Shown here: piece by piece, positions 21,624 through 30,320 of the stretch
Position numbering within the stretch: position 1 is the stretch's first letter
Layout: the number at the start of each line of letters is the position of its first letter
Source of the DNA: CAYYWP01 sp050176585
GTDB taxonomy: Bacteria > Desulfobacterota > Binatia > HRBIN30 > CADEER01
NCBI GenBank assembly: GCA_050176585.1
Contig: JBFXHX010000025.1
Coordinates: 1 to 63,231, forward strand
Direction of reading: 5' to 3'
Length of the DNA: 63,231 nt
Made by a program: the position numbers and the translations under genes
Notes under the pieces: model-generated
Databases searched by the model: none
Told to the model about the DNA's origin: nothing
The model's input: only the letters and a program-made list of their open reading frames with translations

Positions 21624-22787
21624 ATGGAGCGGCGTCCGGCGATCATCGTTGGGGCCGGCCCCGGCGGTTCGGCGACCGCGCTGAGTCTGCATCGCCTCGA
21701 TGCCGGATTGGCGCGCGACGTATTGATCCTCGAAAAGTCGCGCCATCCGCGATCGAAAGTGTGCGCCGGCGGGCTCATCCCCGCCGGCAGGCGGTGGATG
21801 GCCGAGCACGACGTCCCGCTGGCGATCCCGCACGTCACCGTGCACCGCGCGCAGGTCACGACGCCGAACAGGGTAGTGTCGCACGAGGATCGCGACCTCT
21901 GCTACGTGATCCGCCGGGCGGAACTCGATGCCTTGCTGGTCGACGCCGTCCGCGCGCGCGGCACGGAAGTTCGCGAGCAGGAGCCGGTGCTCGCCCTCGA
22001 GCGCGCCGACGGCGGCGTGCGCGTCACGACCGCCACCGGCGCGTATCACGCGCCGCTCGTGCTCGGCGCCGATGGCGCGGGGAGCGTTGTGCGCCGGCGC
22101 CTCGTCGATCCCGCGCGCCGGCACCTGGCACGGGCGGTGATGACGGACGTTCCGGCGAGCGCCACCCGCTGGGAGGGCTTCGCGCGCGCCCGCTACGATT
22201 TCGATTTCCGCCTTCTCCGCCGCGGGCTGAAGGGCTATCTCTGGGCGTTTCCCTGCCTCATCGACGGCGTCCCGCACGCCAACATCGGCGCCTACGCGCT
22301 CACGCCCGACGGCGCTCGGCTCGACGCGGAATTCGCGGCCTTTCTCGGCGAGCTCGGCGCCGCGGGCGCGCGGCGGGTGGCATTTCCGATCCACTGGTAT
22401 GCGCCGGGCGCGCAGGTCGCGGCGGACCGCGCATGGCTCATCGGCGATGCCGCGGGAGTGGACGCCCTGATGGGCGAGGGAATTTCCCTGGCGATGGAAT
22501 ACGGGGAGCTCGCCGCCGGCGCGCTGGTCGCGGCGCGGCGCGTGAGCGACTTTTCCGGCGCGACCTATCAATCGCACTTCGACGCGTCGTGGCTCGCGGC
22601 GAAGCTCCGCCGTCTCCACCTGAGCACCAAGCTGTTCTATGGACCCACCCACCGAATCTGGTTCGCCTTAGCGGAGCGGAGCCGCCGAGTGCGCGCTCTC
22701 GGCTTGCGGTGGTACAACGGCGTCGACGGCTGGGATCGCCGCTCCGGGTGGGAAGCGTTGCGGTCGCTGATCACTTACCAGGCCTGA
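21624..22787 (+). CDS. FAD-dependent oxidoreductase, geranylgeranyl-reductase-like
   Basis: A 387-residue flavoprotein. The N-terminal dinucleotide fold is IIVGAGPGGSATAL; a CAGGLIP motif near residue 50 and a second FAD contact WLIGDAAGVDALMGEGI near 275 are typical of the geranylgeranyl reductase / FixC-like group. These enzymes reduce isoprenoid or other double bonds, or hydroxylate aromatics; the substrate cannot be told here. It follows the mutase pair by 10 bases and may be in one operon. Confidence 0.85.
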   Translation: MERRPAIIVGAGPGGSATALSLHRLDAGLARDVLILEKSRHPRSKVCAGGLIPAGRRWMAEHDVPLAIPHVTVHRAQVTTPNRVVSHEDRDLCYVIRRAELDALLVDAVRARGTEVREQEPVLALERADGGVRVTTATGAYHAPLVLGADGAGSVVRRRLVDPARRHLARAVMTDVPASATRWEGFARARYDFDFRLLRRGLKGYLWAFPCLIDGVPHANIGAYALTPDGARLDAEFAAFLGELGAAGARRVAFPIHWYAPGAQVAADRAWLIGDAAGVDALMGEGISLAMEYGELAAGALVAARRVSDFSGATYQSHFDASWLAAKLRRLHLSTKLFYGPTHRIWFALAERSRRVRALGLRWYNGVDGWDRRSGWEALRSLITYQA

Positions 22788-22795
22788 GCCCGGCG

Positions 22796-23617
22796 ATGCT
22801 CATCGATGGTACACAGGTCGCGGACGATGCGGGCCGGGCGGTGGAGCTCGTGGGCTCACCGCAGCGGATCGTCAGCCTGGTACCGAGCGTCACAGAATTG
22901 ATCTGCGATCTCGGCTGCGCGGATCGCCTCGTCGGCGTCACGCGCTTCTGCACGGAGCCCGCTGCGGTGGTGGCACGGCTGCCGCGCGTGGGCGGGACCA
23001 AGACCCCGATCGGCCAGCGGATCACCGCGCTGCGCCCAGATCTGATCCTCGTGAACAGTGAGGAGAATCGGCGCGAAGATTTCGAAGCGCTCGTCGCGAC
23101 CGGGGTACCCGTGTTCGTCAGCTTCGCCACCACGGTCGCCGGGGCGGCGCGCTCGGTCGAACGCCTCGGCGTGGTCCTCGGAGCAGAGCGGGCAGCGCTC
23201 GCGCTGACGGACCGCATGGAAACTGAGCACCGCCGCGTACTCGCCGCGGTTCGACATCGCAGCCGGGTATTTTGCCCGGTCTGGCGGCGGCCGTGGATGT
23301 CGTTCAATGCCGACACATACTGCCACGACGTCCTGGCGAGCGCCGGTGCGGATAACGTGTGCGCCGCCGCGGCGACGCGCTATCCCAGCGTGAGTTTGGA
23401 GGAGGTGGCCAGAGCGGCGCCGGAGGTGATTCTGCTGCCGGATGAGCCGTATCCGTTCGGCGAGCGCCACCGCCAAACCCTCCGGCCTTTGGCTGACACC
23501 CCGGCGTGCCGCGAGGGGCGCGTCCACTTCGTGGATGGCAAAGCGTTGAGTTGGTACGGAGCGCGAACCCCGCAGGCGCTGTGGATGTTCGCCGAGCTGC
23601 TCGCAGCGCGCCGCTGA
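22796..23617 (+). CDS. BtuF-like cobalamin/substrate-binding protein without signal peptide
   Basis: A 273-residue protein of the helical-backbone (BtuF/FepB) binding family: PQRIVSLVPSVTELICDLGC, VGVTRFC, VGGTKTPI, LRPDLILVN and a C-terminal PFGERH...VHFVDGKALSWYGAR. The N-terminus MLIDGTQVADDAGR has no signal peptide, and no transporter genes are adjacent, so it may work in the cytoplasm, perhaps holding cobalamin for the mutase just upstream. That link is inference. It begins 8 bases after the reductase stop. Confidence 0.85.
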   Translation: MLIDGTQVADDAGRAVELVGSPQRIVSLVPSVTELICDLGCADRLVGVTRFCTEPAAVVARLPRVGGTKTPIGQRITALRPDLILVNSEENRREDFEALVATGVPVFVSFATTVAGAARSVERLGVVLGAERAALALTDRMETEHRRVLAAVRHRSRVFCPVWRRPWMSFNADTYCHDVLASAGADNVCAAAATRYPSVSLEEVARAAPEVILLPDEPYPFGERHRQTLRPLADTPACREGRVHFVDGKALSWYGARTPQALWMFAELLAARR

Positions 23618-23781
23618 CCTTGCTTGCGACGCCGCAATGCTTTGATCGAGTTGCGAGCTGGATTCGCCTGACGGCGCCACCGCGGCACACCGGGCGACCA
23701 GGGGCACGCGCCTTGCACACGCGAAAGGCCCGTGGCGCGTGCGACGCAGGTAGCCTCGGCCGGGCGGTTGCGAGGCGGCAT

Positions 23782-24615
23782 GTGCGGGGGGCAACGGCGT
23801 TGAACGACGCCCCGGCAGGCGCTCGGTGCGGCGCCGGCGAGTTTCCCGGTGAACACCCGGCGATACGGGCGGTGCTCGACGCCGTGAATCACCTGGTCTC
23901 GACCCCCCGCGCCGTCTTCATCCATGGCGAGCCCGGCACCGGGAAGGAGCTATTGGCGCGGCATCTGCACCATCGGGCCGGCGGCGGGCCCTTTGTGCGC
24001 GTCGATTGTGCCGAGCCGTCTCCGGAGCGCTTGGCCGAGGCGATCTGCGGAGGGCCTCATCGCGACGGTGCCGTGCGGCGAGCGGAACGCGGCTCGCTCT
24101 TACTCGATCACGTCGGCACGCTATCGGCGCACGTGCAGGAGCGCCTGCTCGGCGCGCTCCGTGCCGCCGAAGATCGCGTCGGGGCGCGCTCGCCCCGCAT
24201 GCTCGCCGCGGTGGTCCAATCGGCTGGCAGGAACGGAACCGCCCCACTGTCTCGCGCGCTACTGGGTTACTTGCATCCCGTCGAGCTGATGCTGCCTTCG
24301 CTCCGCCAACGGCGGTCGGACATCCCGCTGCTGGTGGAGCACCTTCTTTCGGTCTACCGCCGCCGTCACGGCGTCCATCGGTGTGAGATGGAGCCCGAAG
24401 CGCTGCTGCATCTCTGGCAGCACGACTGGCCCGGCAACGTTCGCGAGTTGGAGAGCGTGCTCGAGCGGCTGGTGGTCCTCTGCCGCGGCGGCGTGATCCG
24501 CGCCGTGGATCTGCCCGCACATCTGCGGCGCTCCTGCGGCCGTTCCGGACGCGCGACCGCCGGGGCCGGCGCTCCGGAGAGCCGCGCGGCGCACGCTGCA
24601 CGGTCGGCGCCGTGA
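23782..24615 (+). CDS. Degenerate sigma-54-activator-type AAA+ protein
   Basis: About 277 residues. The AAA+ core of bacterial enhancer-binding proteins is recognisable: Walker A GEPGTGKE, FVRVDC, GSLLLDHV at Walker B (usual Asp-Glu replaced by Asp-His), LPSLRQRRSDIPLLVEHLL and DWPGNVRELESVLERLV. The GAFTGA loop that contacts sigma-54 is absent, as are any receiver domain and a Fis-type DNA-binding domain; the C-terminus is low-complexity. It therefore probably cannot activate sigma-54 transcription. The start is uncertain: GTG 23782 and TTG 23800 (after GGGGGG) are both possible. It may be a decaying gene. Confidence 0.65.
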   Translation: MRGATALNDAPAGARCGAGEFPGEHPAIRAVLDAVNHLVSTPRAVFIHGEPGTGKELLARHLHHRAGGGPFVRVDCAEPSPERLAEAICGGPHRDGAVRRAERGSLLLDHVGTLSAHVQERLLGALRAAEDRVGARSPRMLAAVVQSAGRNGTAPLSRALLGYLHPVELMLPSLRQRRSDIPLLVEHLLSVYRRRHGVHRCEMEPEALLHLWQHDWPGNVRELESVLERLVVLCRGGVIRAVDLPAHLRRSCGRSGRATAGAGAPESRAAHAARSAP

Positions 24616-24630
24616 TCTGACGCGCTGGCT

Positions 24631-24969
24631 CTAGGGCACGAGCTGGCGCAGGATCAAGTGCAGGATCGCCAGCACTACCGCGGCTATCAACGCGGTGCCG
24701 AAATCGGCGATCAGGAAACCCGGCACGATCGCCGAGGCGAGCAGCAGTACGATCGCATTCACGACGAACAAAAAAAGCCCGAACGTCAGGATGGTCAGAG
24801 GCAACGTGACGATCTTCAAGATCAAACCGAGCGTCGCGTTGATCAAGCCGATGATGAGCGCGGCCACCAGCGCTGTCCCGAAGCTGCTCACGTGAACGCC
24901 CGACACGAAATGGGCGACGATCAACAAGCACAGCGCACTCAGGATCCAGTGCAGTAGCAGATGGAGCAT
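24631..24969 (-). CDS. Phage-holin-4-like membrane protein
   Basis: A 112-residue protein made almost entirely of four hydrophobic segments, with small loops such as SGVHVSSFGTALVAALIIGL. It matches the widespread family PF04020 (mycobacterial 4-TM phage holin type), usually chromosomal and of unknown function, not evidence for a prophage. GGGGGAG lies 6 bases before the ATG on the minus strand. It is convergent with the AAA+ gene, with 15 bases between stops. Confidence 0.85.
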   Translation of the reverse strand: MLHLLLHWILSALCLLIVAHFVSGVHVSSFGTALVAALIIGLINATLGLILKIVTLPLTILTFGLFLFVVNAIVLLLASAIVPGFLIADFGTALIAAVVLAILHLILRQLVP

Positions 24970-25557
24970 GCGGTCTCCCCCCGGCTTGCCATGGTGGGCC
25001 CGCGAGTATCAATTCGCCACCGGACCGTCAAAGCCGCCGGCCGAGCGCCGTGCGGAACGACGCAGGCCCGGGTCGTGTCGGAGCCACTGTGATGAAAGCC
25101 GCGTGCACATCCGCCATTGCGAAACCATACCGCGCGCGACTTTTGCCGCCGGCCGCGATACCTGGGGCGCAGGCCCGGCCATCGGGCTAGACACGGCTGG
25201 AGATGCCTGGTGAACACGCTGACCGAACAACCCGTTCGCTGACGCACACCGAGAGGCGCACCGAATGGAGGAGGAAGACGCGGGTTGGCGGCTCAGATCC
25301 TGGGCGCGACCGTTCGAAGAGTTGCCTCCACGTATCGCAATGCGCTTGCGCCTCGGTTTGTGTCCGCCGAAGAGGCTGCCGAATTTCTCCGGCCTGTGCA
25401 CGCGCCCGATGTGACCGCAGCGCGCGGCGTCGTCGGCTGCGCCGCTAACACCCCACATGCGTTTTGCGGTAGAACTGTGTGCCGGTAGTGGAAGGGGATT
25501 GCTGGGTCTGAAGGGTGGCGGCTGGTTGCCTTCCTCGGGGGTGGCCAAGGGAGCGTT
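24970..25557. other. Gene-poor stretch, possible gene remnants
   Basis: No gene I can support. Short plus-strand frames exist, such as one from 25265 to 25414 (49 codons) after GAGGCGC, and a piece near 25365 reading VSAEEAAEFLR that recalls the start of excisionase-type proteins but then loses similarity. Codon preference looks weak, as in decayed sequence. Confidence 0.4.
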
Positions 25558-25818
25558 ATGACCAGTCGACTGATTGTCGGTCGCGCAGGCGTCTTCACGT
25601 GTGAGATCACCGTGAGCAGCGGCGCATTAGATGCCTCACTAGCGCACGCCGGAGCGGAGGGCCTTTTCCGCTGCGCGAACATCGTGGCACTTGGTGCATT
25701 GACACAAGGGGGTGCATGGCCGGACCGCGTCATGCGGAATCTCGCCGAGCTCATGAGCGAGATGCGCGCAGAACTGTTTTCGGAGCTCGACAACATGGAA
25801 ACGCGCGGCACGGCGTAA
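25558..25818 (+). CDS. Hypothetical protein (86 aa)
   Basis: I do not recognise this protein. It is 86 residues long, starts MTSRLIVGRAGVF, contains two Cys and Met-rich helical sequence near the end (RVMRNLAELMSEMRAELF), and has no signal peptide or membrane segment. AAGGGAG lies 5 bases before the ATG, a better start signal than anything else in this region, which is the main reason to accept it. It stands alone in accessory-looking sequence before the integrase remnant. Confidence 0.5.
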   Translation: MTSRLIVGRAGVFTCEITVSSGALDASLAHAGAEGLFRCANIVALGALTQGGAWPDRVMRNLAELMSEMRAELFSELDNMETRGTA

Positions 25819-26300
25819 TCCAGCCCCCGCTCAGGACGCCGGCCGGCCGTATTTCGGGCCCCGCCAGGCGTCCACGTGCTCGTCCAGCGCTCGCCCGCGC
25901 CGCAGCTCGACGACGCCCCGCGGGTGCCCGAACCTGCCGCACCCGAGCAACGCCCTCGGGCGCTGATCCCGGCGGCGGCGGCGACACCCTGAGTGGCCGG
26001 TGATCTTCCCCGACCGGACTCCGTCATCCACCCGGCACGTCCGCAACGCGGCCGAATTCGCGCACGGGTGGTCTCGCGCGGTCGCAACGTGCCCGCCCCG
26101 TTGCGATCCGCGATCGCGTCAGCACCGGACCGCCGATCCAGCCGCGGCGCGGGGCGGAAGGACATCCAATCCCCGACCGCGCCCACTAGGCCAGCGGCTG
26201 AGCTCCGCCGCCTGGAGCAGCGCGTACCGCCGCGGTGCCGGCCGTTCGGGCGGCTGGAACGACTCGCGGATGTGACCCGACACACATCCAGGGGCTTCGA
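25819..26300. other. Gene-free stretch before the integrase remnant
   Basis: No supportable gene. Long open frames on both strands are Arg/Ala/Gly-rich and lack start signals; they reflect high GC content. The sequence may be decayed mobile-element DNA, but no recognisable N-terminal part of the integrase was found. Confidence 0.4.
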
Positions 26301-26589
26301 ATGCCGGCCGCGCTTCCGATGCTCCAGGAGCGCAACGGGCGCACCGGATTTTTCGAGCGTGAGCAGCTCGAGGCGGTGCGCCGGCGGTTTCCTGCGCCGC
26401 TGCAGGCCGTCGTGCGCTTCGCCTACCTGACCGGCTGGCGCGTACGAGCGAGGTGTTGCGGCTCCAATGGCGCCAAGTAGACTTACCGCGGGCGCGGTCG
26501 GCTCGAGGCGGACACGACCAAGTACGACGAAGCCCGCACGTTTCCGTCACAGTATTCGTTACAATCCCTCATGGACACGCGAAGGTCGA
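26301..26589 (+). pseudogene. Tyrosine recombinase (integrase) remnant, frameshifted
   Basis: The first frame (26301 to about 26448) reads LPMLQERNGRTGFFER...VVRFAYLTGWRV, the start of the catalytic domain of site-specific integrases, including the region leading to the first catalytic Arg. At about 26449 a single-base loss shifts the frame to SEVLRLQWRQVD. A second shift near 26490 gives RLEADTTKYDEARTFP, the following conserved block. The catalytic HxxR and Tyr blocks are missing. The remnant ends 27 bases before tRNA-Arg(CCT), a classical integration site. Confidence 0.8.
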
Positions 26590-26616
26590 TCCGGTAAGTC
26601 CGCGGAAACACAGTAA

Positions 26617-26690
26617 GCCCCCGTAGCTCAGGTGGATAGAGCACAGGATTCCTAATCCTGGGGCCGTGCGTTCGAATCGCGCCGGGGGCA
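26617..26690 (+). tRNA. tRNA-Arg (CCT)
   Basis: A 74-base cloverleaf: acceptor GCCCCCG/CGGGGGC, D arm GCTC...GAGC, anticodon loop TTCCTAA with CCT at 26651-26653, T loop TTCGAAT, discriminator A. CCA is not encoded. It reads AGG codons, an isoacceptor often used as an attachment site, and an integrase remnant lies just upstream. Confidence 0.97.
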
Positions 26691-26927
26691 CTCATGTCCG
26701 GTTGAGTGCGCAGCGCCGGCGCTGTGGTTTGGTGAGCGCTCGCATGGAGTGGCTGATCTGAGGATCGGCGAGCGCAGCGCGATCACTGCGCCGATCGGCA
26801 GAAGCAGCTGTGCGGAATTTTGCTCCGGGCACGCAGCGCGTGTATCGTGTACGCCGAAGAGGGTGGGCAAGGGATACGGGGCGGCCGGTCGCCGTCCGCA
26901 GCGGCGACCATGCTTGGCGGGTGGGCC

Positions 26928-27125
26928 ATGAAGGCAATCGCACTGGCGCTGACATCGCTCGTCTCACTCACGCTCGTCGGCGACGACGGCACGTGGCAGT
27001 TCGGATCATGGTCGCGGTACGACGGCATCGTAATACCTATGCCGCCGCAGGACTCCCGCGAGATACGGTTCGAGAGCCCCATCGAAGCAACCGAGTACTT
27101 CCGGCATTTGCTTCCAGCGAGCTGA
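26928..27125 (+). CDS. Hypothetical small exported protein
   Basis: A 65-residue open frame starting MKAIALALTSLVSLTLVGDD, a plausible signal peptide, followed by a short polar part (WQFGSWSRYDGIVIPMPP) and an acidic/hydrophobic end. The upstream GGCGGGTGG is only a modest ribosome-binding site. I do not recognise it. It could be a fragment. Confidence 0.35.
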   Translation: MKAIALALTSLVSLTLVGDDGTWQFGSWSRYDGIVIPMPPQDSREIRFESPIEATEYFRHLLPAS

Positions 27126-27701
27126 ACGCAGCTCGCGTCAACAGCGCCCCTCGGCGCTCGCAGTCCACGTTTCCGTGACCCCCGATCCAAGGTGCTCGGG
27201 TCAACAAATCTGAGCCCTTTGCAGATCTCGGCGCTAATTCTCCCTGCCACCACCACGCCTCGCCCGGTGCTCGTTGCTCAGCACTGGTGCGGCAGCTGTG
27301 CTGAGCCATACCGGCGCGGGCCTTCGTTCGAGTTGACGGCTCTGGTTCTTCGCGGTACGGGTCGCAAACCGTCACGCTGCCACGCGGTATTTTCCGATCC
27401 ATAGGGGATTATGGAAACCCGGCTTACCGTGCTCCGACTGTCCAGGTGGATTTTCCAGTGATGCGCATGCCGCCGGCACCGGGAAGTTGACGGACTGTCG
27501 GATCGGTGAATCGGCTGCCACATGTGCGCTCGGATATTCGCACCGCGGCCTTTTCATCGGCTGAATCACCAAGCCGGCAACACATCTGCCTGGAACGCAC
27601 GTCGATTCTGCGGACAGGACGTAGCGTAGGCGATTGTCACACCACCGGTGAGGCGCACCACAAGCGGCACGGAACGCAGATTACCGGCGCAAGGGGGCCA
27701 A
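27126..27701. other. Intergenic stretch upstream of the MMPL transporter
   Basis: About 575 bases without a supportable gene on either strand. It is somewhat less GC-rich than its surroundings. I see no convincing hexamer pair at a 16-18 base spacing, no riboswitch and no direct repeats. It may hold the promoter of the transporter gene and decayed DNA downstream of the tRNA. Confidence 0.4.
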
Positions 27702-30170
27702 ATGTCTGAGAGAGCGGGGCATCTCGTGGCACTGGGGCGCTTCATCGTGCGCAATCGGGTGCTGCTACTCGTGATCGGCGCTTTGTGGTTTGCGATCGCG
27801 TCGTACCTCACTTCGCATTTCAAGCTCCACGATGAGCCCGGTGCGTGGGCCCCGCCGAATCATCCACTCGTTCAGCGGACCAAGGAGATCGAGCGCGAGT
27901 TCGGCGGCTCGAATCACCTCGTGATCATGGTCAGGCCGCGCGAGGGCGACATCTACAACGTCCACACCCTCGAGAAGGTGAACACGATCACCGACGCCGT
28001 CCTAAAGATGAAGGGCGTGATCCCGTACACAGTCCGCTCGGTGGCCGCGTTGAGCTCCCGCTACATGAAGTTCCACGTCACCGACGATGGCGAAGAGGTC
28101 ATCGAAAACCGCCCGCTCATGGAGCGGGTACCCGACGCCGGAGACCAGCAGGGCATGGAGCGGATTCGCTGGGGCGCGGAGAACAATCCGCTCGTGCGCG
28201 GTCCGCTCGTGGCGCCCGACGGCGCGGCGACCCTGATCGAAGCCGATTTTCGCACCGCGCCGGTGGAAGACTCGATGGGCAAGGTGCTGCCGTACACGGA
28301 TCCCGTGGAAATCTATCGGCAGGTGCAGCCTCTGGCGGCGCAGTACACCGATGACCACGACATCGTCGAAGCGGGCGGGACGCCGATCATCATCGGCTGG
28401 GTGAACAGCGACGGATTGATCTACGTCGCCGGCGCCTTCATCGGCTTCGTGCTCGTGCTCGGCATCGTGCTACTGATGTTCATGCGGAGCTGGGCGGGCG
28501 CCGTGCTCCCGATCGCAGTCGGGCTCTACGCCTCCGTGTCCGGGTTCGGCATCTACTACCTCGTGTTCGGCCACGTCCTCGGCTCCGCCGCGGCATTGCT
28601 TGCGCCGTTCATCGTCGTCGCCGCCGGTGCCTGTCACGCCGTGCAGTATCTCCGCCGGTTGTTCGACGAGTCGCTGCCGGTCGCCAAGGATGCCGGCGAA
28701 GCGCTCGTCGACACCTTCGCCACGCGGTTCAGCCCGATGCTCGTCTCGCTGCTGGCCGATCTGATCGCTTTCGTCGTCCTGTCCTTCGTGCCGTTCGAGA
28801 ACGTCGCCGTGCTCGGCAAGATGACGACCCTGGGGCTCGCATCTGTGACGGTGGCGGAGTTCTTCCTGCTCACGCCGTTGCTGTACTACGCCGTGCGCAA
28901 CAAACCGACCGGCGTCCTGAAAACGGCCGCCATCGGCACTTCCAAGCTCGATCGCACGATCGAGCGCGGCGTGCGTTTGCTCGTCTACAACCGCACGGCG
29001 CAAATCGCCGTGTCCGCGGTGATCGTGGTGCTCTTCGCGTGGTCGCTGGCGATCATGCCCAAGTTGGATTTTGCGCAGGACAACACGTACGCCATTCACA
29101 ACGCGCTCACCCGCTCCTGGGAGGGCAACGAAATCTTCAACATGGAGATGAAGATCCGCGACCATTTCGGCGGCGTGTACCCGCTAGTCGTCCTCGTGCG
29201 CACCAAGGGCGACGTCCGCATCAACCAGGACATCGATGTCCTGCGCCAGATGAACGACTTCCAGACGGCGATCAAACAGGTCGACGGCGTGGCCGGCACG
29301 CTCGCACTGCCGGACTATCTCAAGGTGATGAACCGCTTGATGCGCGGGGGCACCCAGGAGGCGTTTGCGCTCCCGCCTGACGAGCGCAGCCTCGGCGAGT
29401 ACATCTTCATGTACGAAGACAACGAGCCAGGCCTGTTCGATGCGGTGCTGAGCCCGAAGCACACTGCGGCGGCGATTGTCGTGCAGGTGCGCGATACGGC
29501 GCTGGATACCGTGACGCGCGTCATCGACAGCGCCACTGCATTGTCCAACCGCCATCTGCAGAGCGCGAAGATGGAGGGGATCATCGGCGGCGGCGCGATT
29601 GCAATTGCGCAGGCCTTCAACGAGAGCATCGGCAAATGGCTCTTCCTCGGCACGGTGCTCTCGATGGGCGCCACGTTCATTCTGCTCGTGATCATGCTGC
29701 GCACCGTGATGATGTCGGTGTTGCTGATGATCCCGCTCATTCTGGCGATCGCCGTGTGGCTGCTGATCATGCACCTCGCCGGAGTGCCGATGGATTCGAA
29801 CACCACCGCGGCGCTGGCGATCGCCAGCGGCGTCGGTGTCGATTCCGAGGTGTATCTGCTCTATCGGGTCCGTGAGGAATACGCGAAGAATCCGGATTTT
29901 CGCGAGGCGTTCATCCAGGGGTTCGTCAAGATTCGACGCGCGCTGGTGGTCTCCAATGTGGCGCTGATCATCGGCTGCTGGGCGCTGATCCCGACCCCGC
30001 TATACCTCGGGAGCATCGGCTTCGGCATGGGCTTGATCCTCCTCATCTGCTTCGTCTTTTCGAGCGTGGCGGCCGTGTTCTGGACGTTGCTCAAACCGTC
30101 CTATCTCACCTTCTTCCACGTGCCCGAGGAGACCGCGGAAGCAGCGCCGGCTCGCGCGCACGCGTCGTGA
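27702..30170 (+). CDS. MMPL-family RND transporter
   Basis: An 822-residue inner-membrane protein with duplicated MMPL architecture: one N-terminal membrane segment (about 17-36), a large periplasmic loop, a bundle of five segments (from IYVAGAFIGFVLVLGIVLLM), a second single segment near 435, a second loop, and a final bundle (WLFLGTVLSMGATFILLVIM onward). It belongs to the proton-driven RND superfamily; relatives export lipids, hopanoids or hydrophobic compounds. No membrane-fusion or outer-membrane partner is adjacent. ATG 27702 has AAGGGGG 6 bases upstream, which decides the start over an upstream in-frame codon at 27648. Confidence 0.93.
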   Translation: MSERAGHLVALGRFIVRNRVLLLVIGALWFAIASYLTSHFKLHDEPGAWAPPNHPLVQRTKEIEREFGGSNHLVIMVRPREGDIYNVHTLEKVNTITDAVLKMKGVIPYTVRSVAALSSRYMKFHVTDDGEEVIENRPLMERVPDAGDQQGMERIRWGAENNPLVRGPLVAPDGAATLIEADFRTAPVEDSMGKVLPYTDPVEIYRQVQPLAAQYTDDHDIVEAGGTPIIIGWVNSDGLIYVAGAFIGFVLVLGIVLLMFMRSWAGAVLPIAVGLYASVSGFGIYYLVFGHVLGSAAALLAPFIVVAAGACHAVQYLRRLFDESLPVAKDAGEALVDTFATRFSPMLVSLLADLIAFVVLSFVPFENVAVLGKMTTLGLASVTVAEFFLLTPLLYYAVRNKPTGVLKTAAIGTSKLDRTIERGVRLLVYNRTAQIAVSAVIVVLFAWSLAIMPKLDFAQDNTYAIHNALTRSWEGNEIFNMEMKIRDHFGGVYPLVVLVRTKGDVRINQDIDVLRQMNDFQTAIKQVDGVAGTLALPDYLKVMNRLMRGGTQEAFALPPDERSLGEYIFMYEDNEPGLFDAVLSPKHTAAAIVVQVRDTALDTVTRVIDSATALSNRHLQSAKMEGIIGGGAIAIAQAFNESIGKWLFLGTVLSMGATFILLVIMLRTVMMSVLLMIPLILAIAVWLLIMHLAGVPMDSNTTAALAIASGVGVDSEVYLLYRVREEYAKNPDFREAFIQGFVKIRRALVVSNVALIIGCWALIPTPLYLGSIGFGMGLILLICFVFSSVAAVFWTLLKPSYLTFFHVPEETAEAAPARAHAS

Positions 30171-30176
30171 CATGAT

Positions 30177-30211
30177 CGCTCCCCTCCCGCGGTCGCGCGG
30201 GCAGGGGAGCG
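30177..30211 (+). terminator. Strong hairpin after the transporter gene
   Basis: CGCTCCCCT (30177-30185) pairs with AGGGGAGCG (30203-30211), and inside it CCCGC pairs with GCGGG, with one bulged base. It begins 6 bases after the stop codon. No T-run follows, as in the hairpin at 82-117. Confidence 0.45.
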
Positions 30212-30320
30212 CCATGCGCACTGAGCAGACCGCCGAGCCGCCGCGTGCGCGCCGGGCCGCTCCCGGCGCGCCGTGCTCATGGGTGGAGAGGGAGGGGAGG
30301 GCGTGGTAGGGCAGCGATCC

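Noticed and set aside
24631..24969. Holin-like gene as evidence of a prophage
   Set aside because: PF04020 proteins are common chromosomal membrane proteins; no capsid, tail, terminase or lysin gene is nearby.
25285..25488. Possible excisionase-like small gene (VSAEEAAEFLR)
   Set aside because: Similarity is limited to about eleven residues; the rest has no helix-turn-helix pattern and there is no start signal.
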